Origin: Candidatus Nomurabacteria bacterium
GTDB taxonomy: Bacteria; Patescibacteriota; Minisyncoccia; Phycocordibacterales; UBA9973
Direction of reading: 5' to 3'
NCBI GenBank assembly: GCA_023267515.1
Contig: JAHFNF010000001.1
Location: 1 to 16,957 of the forward strand
DNA: 16,957 nucleotides
Within the stretch, counting starts at the first letter, position 1, and each line of letters opens with the position of its first letter. Of this stretch, positions 1 through 8,654 are shown one piece after another. A model generated the notes under the pieces. That model worked only from the letters and a program-made list of their open reading frames with translations. It did no database searches and was not told the origin of the DNA. A program made the translations under genes and the position numbers.

Positions 1-3
1 TTT

Positions 4-1758
4 ATGGAAAATCCAGATAGTAGTATACGTAATTCTAAACTGCCTTCTAAAAAAGAACTGAGGGCGGCTATTTCGTCTTTTTCAAAAAAAGAAAGGGTTT
101 TGTTTATCGGTCTTTGTGTCGTCCTCCTAATAACGACACTGACAATACTGCAAAATTTAAATAATACATTTAGCGTGGAAGTGCCGATGCCTGGCGGAAA
201 AGTGTCCGAGGGAATACTGGGCACCCCTAGGTTTATCAATCCAGTATTGGCGCTCTCCGACGCAGACCGAGACCTTACCTCTCTTATCTACTCCGGGTTG
301 GTGAGAAAGTCCCCCGATGGATCAATCATTCCTGACTTGGCAGAAAGCTACAACATTTCAAAAGACGGACTGACATATACTTTCACTTTAAGAAATAATA
401 TTTTTTTCCACGATGGCTCCCCGGTTACGGCGGACGACGTGATATTTACCATCAAAGAAGCAAAAGACCCAGTGATCAAGAGCCCACGCAAGGGCAATTG
501 GGACGGGGTCACAGTGGAAAAAACTGATGATAGAACTCTGGTTTTTACTTTGAAGCAGCCTTATGCTTCTTTTTTGGAAAATGCCTCATTGGGAATAATG
601 CCGGCCGCCCTTTGGAGCAACTCACCAATAGAACTATCAAACTACAATACCAACCCGATAGGTTCTGGGCCATATATGGTATCAAAAAAAAGCTTGCAAT
701 CTTCCGGCACGATAGATTCTTATAGGCTGACCCAATTTAAAAAATTCACTTTGGGTAAACCTTTTATCTCTGAGATTACTCTACGATTTTATCCGAACGA
801 AGAACAACTATTGGCCGCCTTGGAACAAGGAGAAGTGGATCAAGTAAGCTCTGTCACGCCGGAAAATGCTCTGACACTAAAAGAAAAAGGTTACAAGATA
901 GAATCCTCAGTTTTACCGAGAGTTTTCGGCCTTTTCTTTAATCAAACCCAGGCGCAAATATTCACGGACAAACATATAATAGAAGCGATTGATCAGGCGG
1001 TAGACAAAGACAGAATAGTGCGGGAAGTTCTAGATGGGTACGGAGTGGTGATAAACGACCCGATACCACCAAACATAATCGCTTATCAAAAATTAAATGC
1101 CGAAGTAAATTCAACTCGCGAGGAAAGCCTAAATAAAGCAAAAGATATTTTAGCGAAGGACGGCTGGGTACAGAGCGCAGAAGGATTTTTGCAAAAAACT
1201 GTCACCGATAAAAATAAAAAGAAGACCATCCTTAATTTGGAATTTTCAATCTCCACCGGCAATGCACCAGAACTCGCCAAGACCGCCGACCTGATAAAAG
1301 AAGACTTGGAAGCAGTAGGTATGAAAGTGGATGTAAAAACTTTTGAAATTGGCAATTTGAACCAGTCGGTTATCCGCACGAGAAAATACGACGCACTGCT
1401 ATTTGGCGAAATAATAAGCCACGAATCAGACCTTTTTGCTTTTTGGCACTCCTCCCAGCGAAAAGATCCAGGGCTCAACGTCGCAATGTATACTAACGCA
1501 AAGGTGGATAAAATCCTGGAAGATGCCCTGATTACTGTTGATGAGACGAATCGTGTTAAAAAATATTCGCAATTTGAGGATGAAATAAGGCGCGATATGC
1601 CAGCCGTATTTCTATACAGCCCTAATTTTATTTACATAGTTTCTAAAAAATTGGACGGCCTGGCAATAGATCACATCAGCTCACCTGGCGATCGTTTTAT
1701 CAATGTCTATAACTGGTCCATCGCTAGGGATAAAATCTGGAAAATCTTTGCGAAGTAA
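4..1758 (+). CDS. Membrane-anchored ABC-type oligopeptide-binding protein (family 5)
   Basis: This 584-residue protein belongs to the extracellular solute-binding family 5 (DppA/OppA type), which captures peptides or similar solutes outside the membrane and delivers them to an ABC permease. A charged cytoplasmic N-terminus is followed by one hydrophobic segment at about residues 31-50, then the binding domain from about residue 66 to the end. The signature stretch is visible: LAESYNISKDGLTYTFTL near 112-129 and FHDGSPVTADDV at 135-146. There is no lipobox; the only nearby cysteine (C38) is inside the hydrophobic segment, so it is probably held by an uncleaved anchor rather than as a lipoprotein. 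The length fits the family. The ATG lies 3 bases from the window edge and the preceding codon is open, so a start further upstream cannot be excluded. No permease or ATPase gene is visible. RNase J follows after 11 bp. Confidence 0.88.
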   Translation: MENPDSSIRNSKLPSKKELRAAISSFSKKERVLFIGLCVVLLITTLTILQNLNNTFSVEVPMPGGKVSEGILGTPRFINPVLALSDADRDLTSLIYSGLVRKSPDGSIIPDLAESYNISKDGLTYTFTLRNNIFFHDGSPVTADDVIFTIKEAKDPVIKSPRKGNWDGVTVEKTDDRTLVFTLKQPYASFLENASLGIMPAALWSNSPIELSNYNTNPIGSGPYMVSKKSLQSSGTIDSYRLTQFKKFTLGKPFISEITLRFYPNEEQLLAALEQGEVDQVSSVTPENALTLKEKGYKIESSVLPRVFGLFFNQTQAQIFTDKHIIEAIDQAVDKDRIVREVLDGYGVVINDPIPPNIIAYQKLNAEVNSTREESLNKAKDILAKDGWVQSAEGFLQKTVTDKNKKKTILNLEFSISTGNAPELAKTADLIKEDLEAVGMKVDVKTFEIGNLNQSVIRTRKYDALLFGEIISHESDLFAFWHSSQRKDPGLNVAMYTNAKVDKILEDALITVDETNRVKKYSQFEDEIRRDMPAVFLYSPNFIYIVSKKLDGLAIDHISSPGDRFINVYNWSIARDKIWKIFAK

Positions 1759-1769
1759 TAAATAAAATT

Positions 1770-3719
1770 ATGAGAAAAAAAACAAGACTATCTTTTAGTG
1801 CTATAAGTATTGATAATAAAAACAAGCCGGCCGACCAAATAAAAAATAGTGGAGCGGAGCACCCGCGAGAGCAACATCAGAGTTTCCGAGGAAGACCCGG
1901 AGAAAAAAGAAAAACAAAAAGTTCCACCTACCAATATTCCAAATTTGGCCGCGCCAGAAAGAGCATGCATGGCAGCTCCCCCGCTCAAAATAAGCCTGCT
2001 AGTTTTAGATCCTCCTCATCAATAGTCCCTCCCCCAGCCGATGGGGTAATTCGCATAATCCCGCTCGGAGGGGTAGAGGAAATCGGCAAGAATATGACCG
2101 CTATTGAAATCGGGAATGACATTATAGTGGTAGACGCCGGGATGCATTTCTCCACCGAGGATACCCCAGGGGTAGACTACGTCATCCCAAACACCACCTA
2201 CTTGGAGGAAAGAAAAGACAAAATCCGGGCACTTTTTATCACCCACGGACACCTAGACCACATCGGCGGAGTGCCACTGGTACTCTCCCGTATCGGCAAT
2301 CCGCCAGTCTATTCGCGTAATCTATCAATTTTAATGATGCGAAAGCGAGCCACTGAATTCCCCCATTTACCGGAAATGAAAACGGTGACCGTGGAGCGCG
2401 ATGAGACAATAGCCTGCGGAAAGTTGAAAATAAAAATCTTTGGCGTCACCCATACGATACCGGACTCTATGGGTATAATAATTGATACACCGCACGGCTG
2501 GATTGTCACTCCCGGAGACTACAAATTGGACCAAGTGGATGGCATCGTATCAGAGCAAGAAGAAAAGGAATACTCTATTTTTGACAAAGCGAAAGTGCTT
2601 CTTTTAATGACCGACTCTACGAACATTGAAAACGAGGGATTTTCTCTGCCAGAGGTAAAGGTCCACCAAGGGTTGGAGAACTTGCTTAGAAAAATCCAAG
2701 GGCGCATCATCATCGCTGCTTTTGCTTCGCACATCACCAGACTTGCACACGTGGTAAAGTTTGCCGAGTCTTTGGGAAAGAAAATTGCCTTGGAAGGACG
2801 CTCAATGAAGACAAACATTGAGGTGGCCATAGAAGCAAAATTGTTTGAACCAAAAAAAGGTACCATCATCCCGATAGAAGAAGCAAACAACTATCCGCCA
2901 AATAAAGTGGTGATCCTGATGACCGGCGCGCAAGGCGAGGAATTTTCCGCGCTCAATCGCGCAGCCAACAAAACCCATACGAAATTTTCTCTGCACAAAG
3001 GAGATACTATTATCCTCTCCGCTTCTATCGTCCCGGGCAATGAACTGCACGTCCAAAAAATGAAAGACGGGCTGACCAGACAAGGTGTCCGTATTATAAG
3101 CTACCGCACCTCTGGAGAAGACTTTGTGCACGCCACCGGACACGGCAACCAAGAGGATATAAAATGGCTACATAGAAAGACTCATCCGAAGTTCTTTATA
3201 CCAATTCACGGCTGGCATTCAATGCTCGTGCGACATAAAGAGCTCGCAATGGAGCTCGGTATGAGTGAAGAAAATATCGTCGTCCCAGACAACGGCTCTA
3301 TCATTGAAATATCCCCAGATGGAAGCAAAATTCAATTGCGAAAGGAAAAAGCACCGTCCGCGCCAATGATGGTGGACGGAATGTCTGTCGGTGATATGCA
3401 AGATGTGGTCATCCGAGACCGGCAAATGCTCGCCCAGGATGGAATGTTTGTCATTATCGCGGTGGTAGACCAAAATAGCGGCAAATTAAAAAAATCCCCG
3501 GATCTTATTTCTCGCGGTTTCGTCTACCTCAAAGAAAATCAGGAGCTTCTACGCGCTTGCCGAGTAATAATTAAAAAAACAGTGGAGGACAGCACTGCGC
3601 ATATGCGCCCGATAGATTTTGATATAATCAAAAATAACTTGGGGGATAACATTTCAAAATTCCTTTACCAAAAGACCGCCAAGCGCCCACTGGTAATCCC
3701 TGTCATACTTAGCGTATAA
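1770..3719 (+). CDS. rnj: Ribonuclease J (metallo-beta-lactamase/beta-CASP RNase)
   Basis: RNase J is a zinc-dependent 5'-3' exonuclease and endonuclease used in mRNA decay and RNA maturation in the cytoplasm. The metal-binding motif HGHLDH is at residues 159-164. Further family landmarks are HTIPDS with H228, PGDYK with D250, the beta-CASP segment starting near MTDSTN, HATGHGNQ in place of the usual GHAS-type motif, and PIHGWH towards the C-terminal domain. The catalytic core of about 560 residues is full length. Ahead of it is an extra tail of about 90 residues rich in K, R, S, Q and P, with no predicted fold, which could bind RNA or partner proteins. The gene follows the binding-protein gene by 11 bp and precedes the MFS gene by 8 bp. 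No Shine-Dalgarno motif is evident. Its last codons, GTA TAA followed by T, form a -10-like hexamer for the next gene. Confidence 0.95.
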   Translation: MRKKTRLSFSAISIDNKNKPADQIKNSGAEHPREQHQSFRGRPGEKRKTKSSTYQYSKFGRARKSMHGSSPAQNKPASFRSSSSIVPPPADGVIRIIPLGGVEEIGKNMTAIEIGNDIIVVDAGMHFSTEDTPGVDYVIPNTTYLEERKDKIRALFITHGHLDHIGGVPLVLSRIGNPPVYSRNLSILMMRKRATEFPHLPEMKTVTVERDETIACGKLKIKIFGVTHTIPDSMGIIIDTPHGWIVTPGDYKLDQVDGIVSEQEEKEYSIFDKAKVLLLMTDSTNIENEGFSLPEVKVHQGLENLLRKIQGRIIIAAFASHITRLAHVVKFAESLGKKIALEGRSMKTNIEVAIEAKLFEPKKGTIIPIEEANNYPPNKVVILMTGAQGEEFSALNRAANKTHTKFSLHKGDTIILSASIVPGNELHVQKMKDGLTRQGVRIISYRTSGEDFVHATGHGNQEDIKWLHRKTHPKFFIPIHGWHSMLVRHKELAMELGMSEENIVVPDNGSIIEISPDGSKIQLRKEKAPSAPMMVDGMSVGDMQDVVIRDRQMLAQDGMFVIIAVVDQNSGKLKKSPDLISRGFVYLKENQELLRACRVIIKKTVEDSTAHMRPIDFDIIKNNLGDNISKFLYQKTAKRPLVIPVILSV

Positions 3720-3720
3720 T
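3715..3720 (+). promoter_or_regulatory. Probable -10 box for the MFS gene, embedded in the RNase J stop
   Basis: A perfect TATAAT hexamer includes the TAA stop codon of RNase J (3717-3719). The ATG at 3728 begins 7 nt downstream, where a bacterial transcript would be expected to start, so the message would be leaderless. I find no good -35 at 16-18 bp spacing (GGTAAT at 3692-3697), which lowers confidence. It is inferred from sequence only. Confidence 0.4.
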
Positions 3721-3727
3721 TGTTTTA

Positions 3728-4876
3728 ATGAAAAGTGGCCGAAAAATAACATACATTGCCGGATTCCTGTTCTCCGTTCACCTGGCGCTCACCTCTTACG
3801 TTAATTCCAGCTATTTGGAATCTTTTATAAATGAAAAGTATGTAGGCATTATTTACGTTATTGCCGCGATCTTTACCATTTGGGGGCTCTTGGAAATGCC
3901 GAAGATCCTCACCCGCTTTGGCAATCGCCGAGCGACTATATTATTTAGCAGCATAAGCTTTATCTCGCTCATTGCCCTCGCCTTTACCAACCGAGGTTTT
4001 ATCGCGCTACCCGCTTTTATTCTTTATTTTATTTGCGCAAATTTTATCATTGCTTCTCTTGATATTTTCATTGAAGATTTTTCTAAGACTTCCTCTATCG
4101 GTAAATACCGCGGTCTCTACCTGATGGTGATAAACGGCGCTTGGGTCGTCGCTCAGACTATTTCCGGCTCCATTATCGCTAAGAGCTCCTATGGGGGAAT
4201 ATATCTTTACTCGGCGGGATTTATGGCGCTCTGCGCTAGCATCTTTGTAGTTTTTTTAAGGGATTTTAAGGACCCAGTATATGAAAAAATATCAATCAAA
4301 AGAACCGTAAAGGTTTTTAAAGAAAACAAACATATCAGTAAGATTTATCTTATTAATCTGATATTAAAATTCTTTTTTGCTTGGATGGTCATTTACACGC
4401 CAATATACTTGCGCGAATACCTGCATTTTGGTTGGAGTCAAATCGGACTCATTTTTACTATAATGCTTTTGCCTTTCGTCTTCTTGGATTACCCACTTGG
4501 AAAACTATCGGATAAGATCGGTGAAAAGAAAATGCTACAGCTCGGTTTTACTGTAACTATTTTATCAACCCTCGCTATCCCGCTTATTAAGGAACCAAAA
4601 CTAATATTATGGGCCAGCATTCTTTTCGCTACCCGTGTCGGCGCCGCAACCATAGAAGTGTTAAGCGAAAGCTATTTCTTTAAAGTGGTGACCGCAGAGC
4701 AGGCCGACGAAATCACTTTCTTCCGAAATACTTATCCCCTTTCTTACCTTATCGCCCCGCTCTTGGCAGTGCCAATCCTCCTGGTAGTGCCATCTTTTAA
4801 ATATTTATTTTTCATCTTGGGAGCTGTAATGCTCACCGGGCTTCTGATCACTCTTAGATTGAAAGACGTGAAATAA
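3728..4876 (+). CDS. Major facilitator superfamily (MFS) transporter
   Basis: This is a hydrophobic protein of 382 residues with roughly 12 membrane segments, as expected of an MFS transporter, although it is at the short end of the family. A motif-A-like loop, PLGKLSDKIGEKKML (residues 256-270), lies between segments of the second half. The equivalent loop in the first half is weaker (LLEMPKILTRFGNRRAT, 54-70). This internal symmetry supports the family call. The substrate cannot be read from sequence. The gene starts 8 bp after RNase J, and a TATAAT at 3715-3720 lies 7 nt before the ATG, so it may also be transcribed alone as a leaderless message. Its 3' end overlaps the convergent gene at 4854-7340 by 23 bp, and I see no terminator hairpin there. 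Confidence 0.85.
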   Translation: MKSGRKITYIAGFLFSVHLALTSYVNSSYLESFINEKYVGIIYVIAAIFTIWGLLEMPKILTRFGNRRATILFSSISFISLIALAFTNRGFIALPAFILYFICANFIIASLDIFIEDFSKTSSIGKYRGLYLMVINGAWVVAQTISGSIIAKSSYGGIYLYSAGFMALCASIFVVFLRDFKDPVYEKISIKRTVKVFKENKHISKIYLINLILKFFFAWMVIYTPIYLREYLHFGWSQIGLIFTIMLLPFVFLDYPLGKLSDKIGEKKMLQLGFTVTILSTLAIPLIKEPKLILWASILFATRVGAATIEVLSESYFFKVVTAEQADEITFFRNTYPLSYLIAPLLAVPILLVVPSFKYLFFILGAVMLTGLLITLRLKDVK

Positions 4877-7340
4877 AAGCTCTTGTTATAGAACCAAAAT
4901 ATCCAATAGCAGGATTGATATGGTTAGCTTGTTGGAACTTAATTAGAGCGGCTTTTGTTTTTGGACCGAAATAATTAGTTTCAAAGCCAGGTGAACCTCC
5001 GTCTGTGTTAGACACAACGAAGCCGTGATTGTTCAGAAATATTTGAAGATTTCGTACATCATTTCCTACTGAATTTTGTTTTAAGTTAGATGTGAAATTA
5101 AATTTAGTAGAAAGAATAGTTGTTTTTGTAATCGGTGCATTCTGTGGAGAAATGACACCTTGAGCAACAAAAGAAGCGATAGCACCAGAAGAACTGCCGG
5201 AAGAATGGTGGTGCTCCGGTTCTGGCTCAGATATAGCTTCAAATTTAAATGCAAGAGCCTCCATATATAGCATATCAGTATTGTCGCCTGGTGAAGTAAT
5301 AGTGCCAGTTGAAGTGTCAACGGTAATAAGATCAGACGGAGGATCGTCGTAATCCAACCTTCCAGCAAAAAGAGTATCTTCTGAGTCAAATTTAGCAGCG
5401 CCAATATTATATCCCTGACCAGAAGGATTTGAAAAAAATGTCTCACTGAGGGAAAGTCCCGTATCCGGATCTATTTGAAAAAAACTGTCATCATAATCTC
5501 CGAAGAAAAAAAGGTTGTCTATGCTGTCAAAAGCCAAGCCGTTACCGTAAGTGTTTAAACTAGAATCCCCCACTTTAGTGATTAAACAAATGGCTCCATC
5601 ACAAGAGTCAATATCTATTGTGTAAAGATCGTAAAGGTTACTATCATTATTTGGCCAGCCGTATAAGGTGCCATCTGAGCGAAAAGTAATATCGTCCATA
5701 CCAATAACTGTACTTAAGGAATCCTCAAGGGTGCCGAGGTAGGTACCTGCGCCTGTTGTAGTATCGATACTTATTAAACTATTTGGATACCCACCAGTCA
5801 CATCACCGTAAGTGGTAACTCCATAAAGAACATTTGTACCCGGGTGAAATGCGATACCGGTCACATTGAAGCCAACAGAACCAACAGTTGAGAGTTTACT
5901 GCCAGTTGTTTCATCTATGATGTAAAGATTAGGGGCATCCGGATTTCCGTCTGAACCGTCTATGCCGTAAAGCGTAGTTGTCACCGCCGGAGGACAAGCA
6001 TCGGTGGTAAAGGTAGCATCACTCCCTGTGCCAGTACCGGCAAAGTTTGTGGCAAATACTCTAAAATGATAAAAAGTATTGCAAGTAAGAAGAGACGTGC
6101 CTATTGTAAAAGTTCCAGTCTCATATGATCCGCTCTGGCTAACCGTACTTCCATAGCTTATTGTGGTCCCGTATTCAAATCCACGCTCAGTCACTAGTAA
6201 ACCACCAATATCTGTAATTTCTCCGGAGAGGTTTGCTTTAATTGCACCAACTGTTGAAGCGGTACTTGTCGGTGCCACTGTCGGTGCCACCGGATCATCG
6301 CTTATCGCCCCTTCGTCACCTATTATATTTCGGAGTGTTGGATATCCTCCAACATTAGTTTCCCAGATAGTGGTAAAATCCCAGGTATCAAGTGGGGTAT
6401 TAGCGCTGTTGTTTTTGAAATAATTTAAATCACTTGAACCAGAGTCAACCCCTTCGCAAATACCAGATGCTCCAGAGTAAGGACTACCGGAGTAAGAACC
6501 TATACAATTTGTCTGCTCACTCCTAGTAATATCCCAGAAATTATTAGTTAAAATTGTGGCTGGATTATTTGTTATCCTTCCTGATATAGCACCCATGTTA
6601 TTAGAATTCAACCCTCCGACATTGGAAACACTAAAACTATCAGCCATAGTAGCAGGATTGGCATAGTATCCAACCAAACCACCTACATAATAACTACCGC
6701 TTCCTCCAATAACTAATCCCCGTGAATAACTTTTACTGATTGAGGTAGAAGAGTTTACTCCCGAATAGGTTCCCAGTAAACCTCCTGCCTGATTTACTCC
6801 ACTCACTGTTCCTATATTATAAGAATTGGAAATAGAAGATGAAGTTACAGAAAAATTAAGCACAAACAATCCAACAAGCCCACCAGCAGTGGTGCCGGTG
6901 ACATTCGCAGAATTAACAACTTGATCAATTACTGTTCCATAGTTCGCAATGCCTGATAGTGAACCAACAGTACTATTACTACCAACAACAGATCCGGCAA
7001 TTCGAAGTTTTTGAATGGTAGCACCAAAAACATATTTAAAAAGTCCAACATAAGAGGAGCTGTCATTTATGTCCACTGTTATCGTATATCCACCGCCATC
7101 AAAACTTCCAGTAAATGGTGAACCACTATAAGAACCGACCATAATAGCATTTCCTTCCCCTGTACAATCAAGATCGGTAGTTAGAACATAATCCCCGGCT
7201 AGACCACTATTTATCGCCTCAAAATCTACACAAGAAGAAACACTCGTTGACGCCTGCGCAAAATGCGCTTGCACGAAAAAAACGCTGACAATTAAAATTG
7301 TAATAATTAAGACCCTGTTCTTCACTCCAATATTATACAC
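4854..7340 (-). CDS. Large secreted wall-binding protein: GLUG-like repeats, Fn3-like and propeller-like regions, C-terminal PG_binding_1
   Basis: This 828-residue exported protein is a mosaic of extracellular modules. Residues 8-30 are a hydrophobic signal peptide ending near AQA|S. Residues 60-270 contain GLUG-like repeats (AGGLVG at 152-157, AGGLLG at 185-190, VGGLVG at 219-224). About 350-448 is an Fn3-like strand-rich domain. About 456-700 holds repeats of the LYGID / ISIDTTTG type, suggesting a beta-propeller. A low-complexity EPEPEHHHSSGSSSG linker follows, then a PG_binding_1-type domain at 750-828 (YFGPKTKAALIKFQQAN). The role is probably adhesive or structural at the cell wall; no catalytic motif is recognised. 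All eight mature-region cysteines fall in close pairs (37/59, 279/295, 420/449, 580/585), suggesting disulfides. The 7340 start is GTG; a second in-frame GTG at 7325 lies 7 nt below a -10 box and may be the true leaderless start, giving 823 residues. Confidence 0.85.
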   Translation of the reverse strand: MYNIGVKNRVLIITILIVSVFFVQAHFAQASTSVSSCVDFEAINSGLAGDYVLTTDLDCTGEGNAIMVGSYSGSPFTGSFDGGGYTITVDINDSSSYVGLFKYVFGATIQKLRIAGSVVGSNSTVGSLSGIANYGTVIDQVVNSANVTGTTAGGLVGLFVLNFSVTSSSISNSYNIGTVSGVNQAGGLLGTYSGVNSSTSISKSYSRGLVIGGSGSYYVGGLVGYYANPATMADSFSVSNVGGLNSNNMGAISGRITNNPATILTNNFWDITRSEQTNCIGSYSGSPYSGASGICEGVDSGSSDLNYFKNNSANTPLDTWDFTTIWETNVGGYPTLRNIIGDEGAISDDPVAPTVAPTSTASTVGAIKANLSGEITDIGGLLVTERGFEYGTTISYGSTVSQSGSYETGTFTIGTSLLTCNTFYHFRVFATNFAGTGTGSDATFTTDACPPAVTTTLYGIDGSDGNPDAPNLYIIDETTGSKLSTVGSVGFNVTGIAFHPGTNVLYGVTTYGDVTGGYPNSLISIDTTTGAGTYLGTLEDSLSTVIGMDDITFRSDGTLYGWPNNDSNLYDLYTIDIDSCDGAICLITKVGDSSLNTYGNGLAFDSIDNLFFFGDYDDSFFQIDPDTGLSLSETFFSNPSGQGYNIGAAKFDSEDTLFAGRLDYDDPPSDLITVDTSTGTITSPGDNTDMLYMEALAFKFEAISEPEPEHHHSSGSSSGAIASFVAQGVISPQNAPITKTTILSTKFNFTSNLKQNSVGNDVRNLQIFLNNHGFVVSNTDGGSPGFETNYFGPKTKAALIKFQQANHINPAIGYFGSITRAFISRLSI

Positions 7341-7360
7341 TCTTTTTTACTAGTTGTCTT
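7332..7360 (-). promoter_or_regulatory. Promoter for the 828-residue secreted protein, inside the 3' end of htrA
   Basis: On the minus strand, AAGACA (7360-7355, four of six matches to TTGACA), a 17-bp spacer and a perfect TATAAT (7337-7332) are seen. The predicted transcript start is near 7325, which coincides with an in-frame GTG. The -35 box overlaps the last codons of htrA, which stops at 7350. If this promoter is used, the annotated GTG at 7340 would lie upstream of the transcript start and translation would begin leaderless at 7325. Confidence 0.5.
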
Positions 7361-8648
7361 TGGCCGCTTCGAGGGTTACTTGCACGGTCTTTTCACTACC
7401 CTTATGAAGGATTTTTAGATTGATTATTTGGCCGACAGATTTCTGCCTGATGATTGAAGCGAGGCTTGTTTTATCGTCCAATTTCATTCCGTCCACTTCT
7501 AAGATTATGTCATTCTCCACAATGCCAGCCTTATCCGCTGGACTGCCAGGGATGACAGCAAGTTCGGATGTGTCCTTGCCACGTTGAACCAATACCCCAT
7601 AATCAACATCTAAATTATTTTTATCTTTTAGTTCAGGGGTGACGGAGATGTAGCGCACACCTAAATACGGTCGGACGATTTTGCCAGTTTTCTTTACTGA
7701 ATCAATCGCTCCTTTTACCGAATTTATCGGGAGAGCAAAGCCGATTGACTGCGAACCCTGCGCTACTGCGACATTGACCCCTATCACCTGTCCATTGAGA
7801 TCAAGCAACGGCCCGCCAGAATTGCCAGGATTGATAGCTGCATCGGTTTGAATGATATTGTCTAGCTGTTCGCTTTGTCCCTGCCCGTCTCCCGCAGTGA
7901 TAGAGCGCGATAGCCCAGAAACTACGCCGACAGAGACCGTATTGCGGAATTCTCCAAGCGCGTTCCCAATAGCGATGACACTCTGTCCTACTTGAATTGC
8001 GCTAGAATTGCCAAGGGAAAGATACGGGTAGCCTGATCCATCAATCTGAATAAGCGCGATGTCTAGCACCGGATCACGAGCAACCACTTTCGCTGGATGT
8101 TTTTTACCGTCATTTGTAAAGACAGTGTATTCCACATCTGTCTGATCTACTACGTGTTTATTGGTGACGATAAGACCGTTCTCTGAGACAAAAAATCCAG
8201 ATCCACCCCCGATTTCTTTTTTCTCGGTGCCATTTTGCTTTTGCTGCGGCATATTGAAGAAAAAATTTGGAAACATATCGCCAAATGGGTTGTTTCCACC
8301 AAAAGGATCCTGTTGATTATAAATAGTCTCATACTTTGGCACCTCCTTGGTAATAATGATTGAGACGACAGCTGGATTGGTCTTCTTTACTGTATCAATC
8401 ACAAAGCTGTCCTGAGAAAAGATATTTGTAGTTCCTGCTATAATATTTGATTCATTTTGACTACCATTTATTGGCGCATTCATATAGCCACTAGCAAAGG
8501 AGCTAAAAATCTCCGCCCGAAAATGCCAAATTGCGCCAAACGCAATGGCTACTACAACTAACGCTGATATAAGACCAATAAAAAATGCCGAAACAACGCT
8601 CTTGTTAAACTGAATTTTATTAAATAATTTATTTACAATATTTTTCAT
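7350..8648 (-). CDS. htrA: HtrA/DegP-family membrane-anchored serine protease with one PDZ domain
   Basis: This 432-residue protein is an envelope quality-control protease that degrades misfolded exported proteins. An N-terminal membrane anchor spans about residues 18-41. The trypsin-like domain runs from about 80 to 320 and has a complete catalytic triad: H165 (TNKHVV), D196 (LDIALI) and S277 (GNSGGP). A glycine/phenylalanine/asparagine-rich loop at 111-140 precedes the GGGSGFF strand, where HtrA proteins carry their variable loop. A single PDZ domain occupies about 328-428 (PYLGVRYI, GSPADKAGI, NDIILEVDG). Family length and order are typical. It starts 6 bp after the RibL-like gene, with which it is probably cotranscribed. 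Substrates may include the wall-binding proteins encoded on both sides, an inference from location only. Confidence 0.95.
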   Translation of the reverse strand: MKNIVNKLFNKIQFNKSVVSAFFIGLISALVVVAIAFGAIWHFRAEIFSSFASGYMNAPINGSQNESNIIAGTTNIFSQDSFVIDTVKKTNPAVVSIIITKEVPKYETIYNQQDPFGGNNPFGDMFPNFFFNMPQQKQNGTEKKEIGGGSGFFVSENGLIVTNKHVVDQTDVEYTVFTNDGKKHPAKVVARDPVLDIALIQIDGSGYPYLSLGNSSAIQVGQSVIAIGNALGEFRNTVSVGVVSGLSRSITAGDGQGQSEQLDNIIQTDAAINPGNSGGPLLDLNGQVIGVNVAVAQGSQSIGFALPINSVKGAIDSVKKTGKIVRPYLGVRYISVTPELKDKNNLDVDYGVLVQRGKDTSELAVIPGSPADKAGIVENDIILEVDGMKLDDKTSLASIIRQKSVGQIINLKILHKGSEKTVQVTLEAAKDN

Positions 8649-8654
8649 AATTAA

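Noticed and set aside
4840..4900. Bidirectional terminator at the convergent MFS/surface-protein overlap
   Set aside because: No inverted repeat with a T run could be found on either strand.
5198..5217. HHHSSG-like stretch suggesting an engineered tag
   Set aside because: It is a natural low-complexity linker between the propeller-like region and the wall-binding domain; only three histidines occur and there is no vector sequence.
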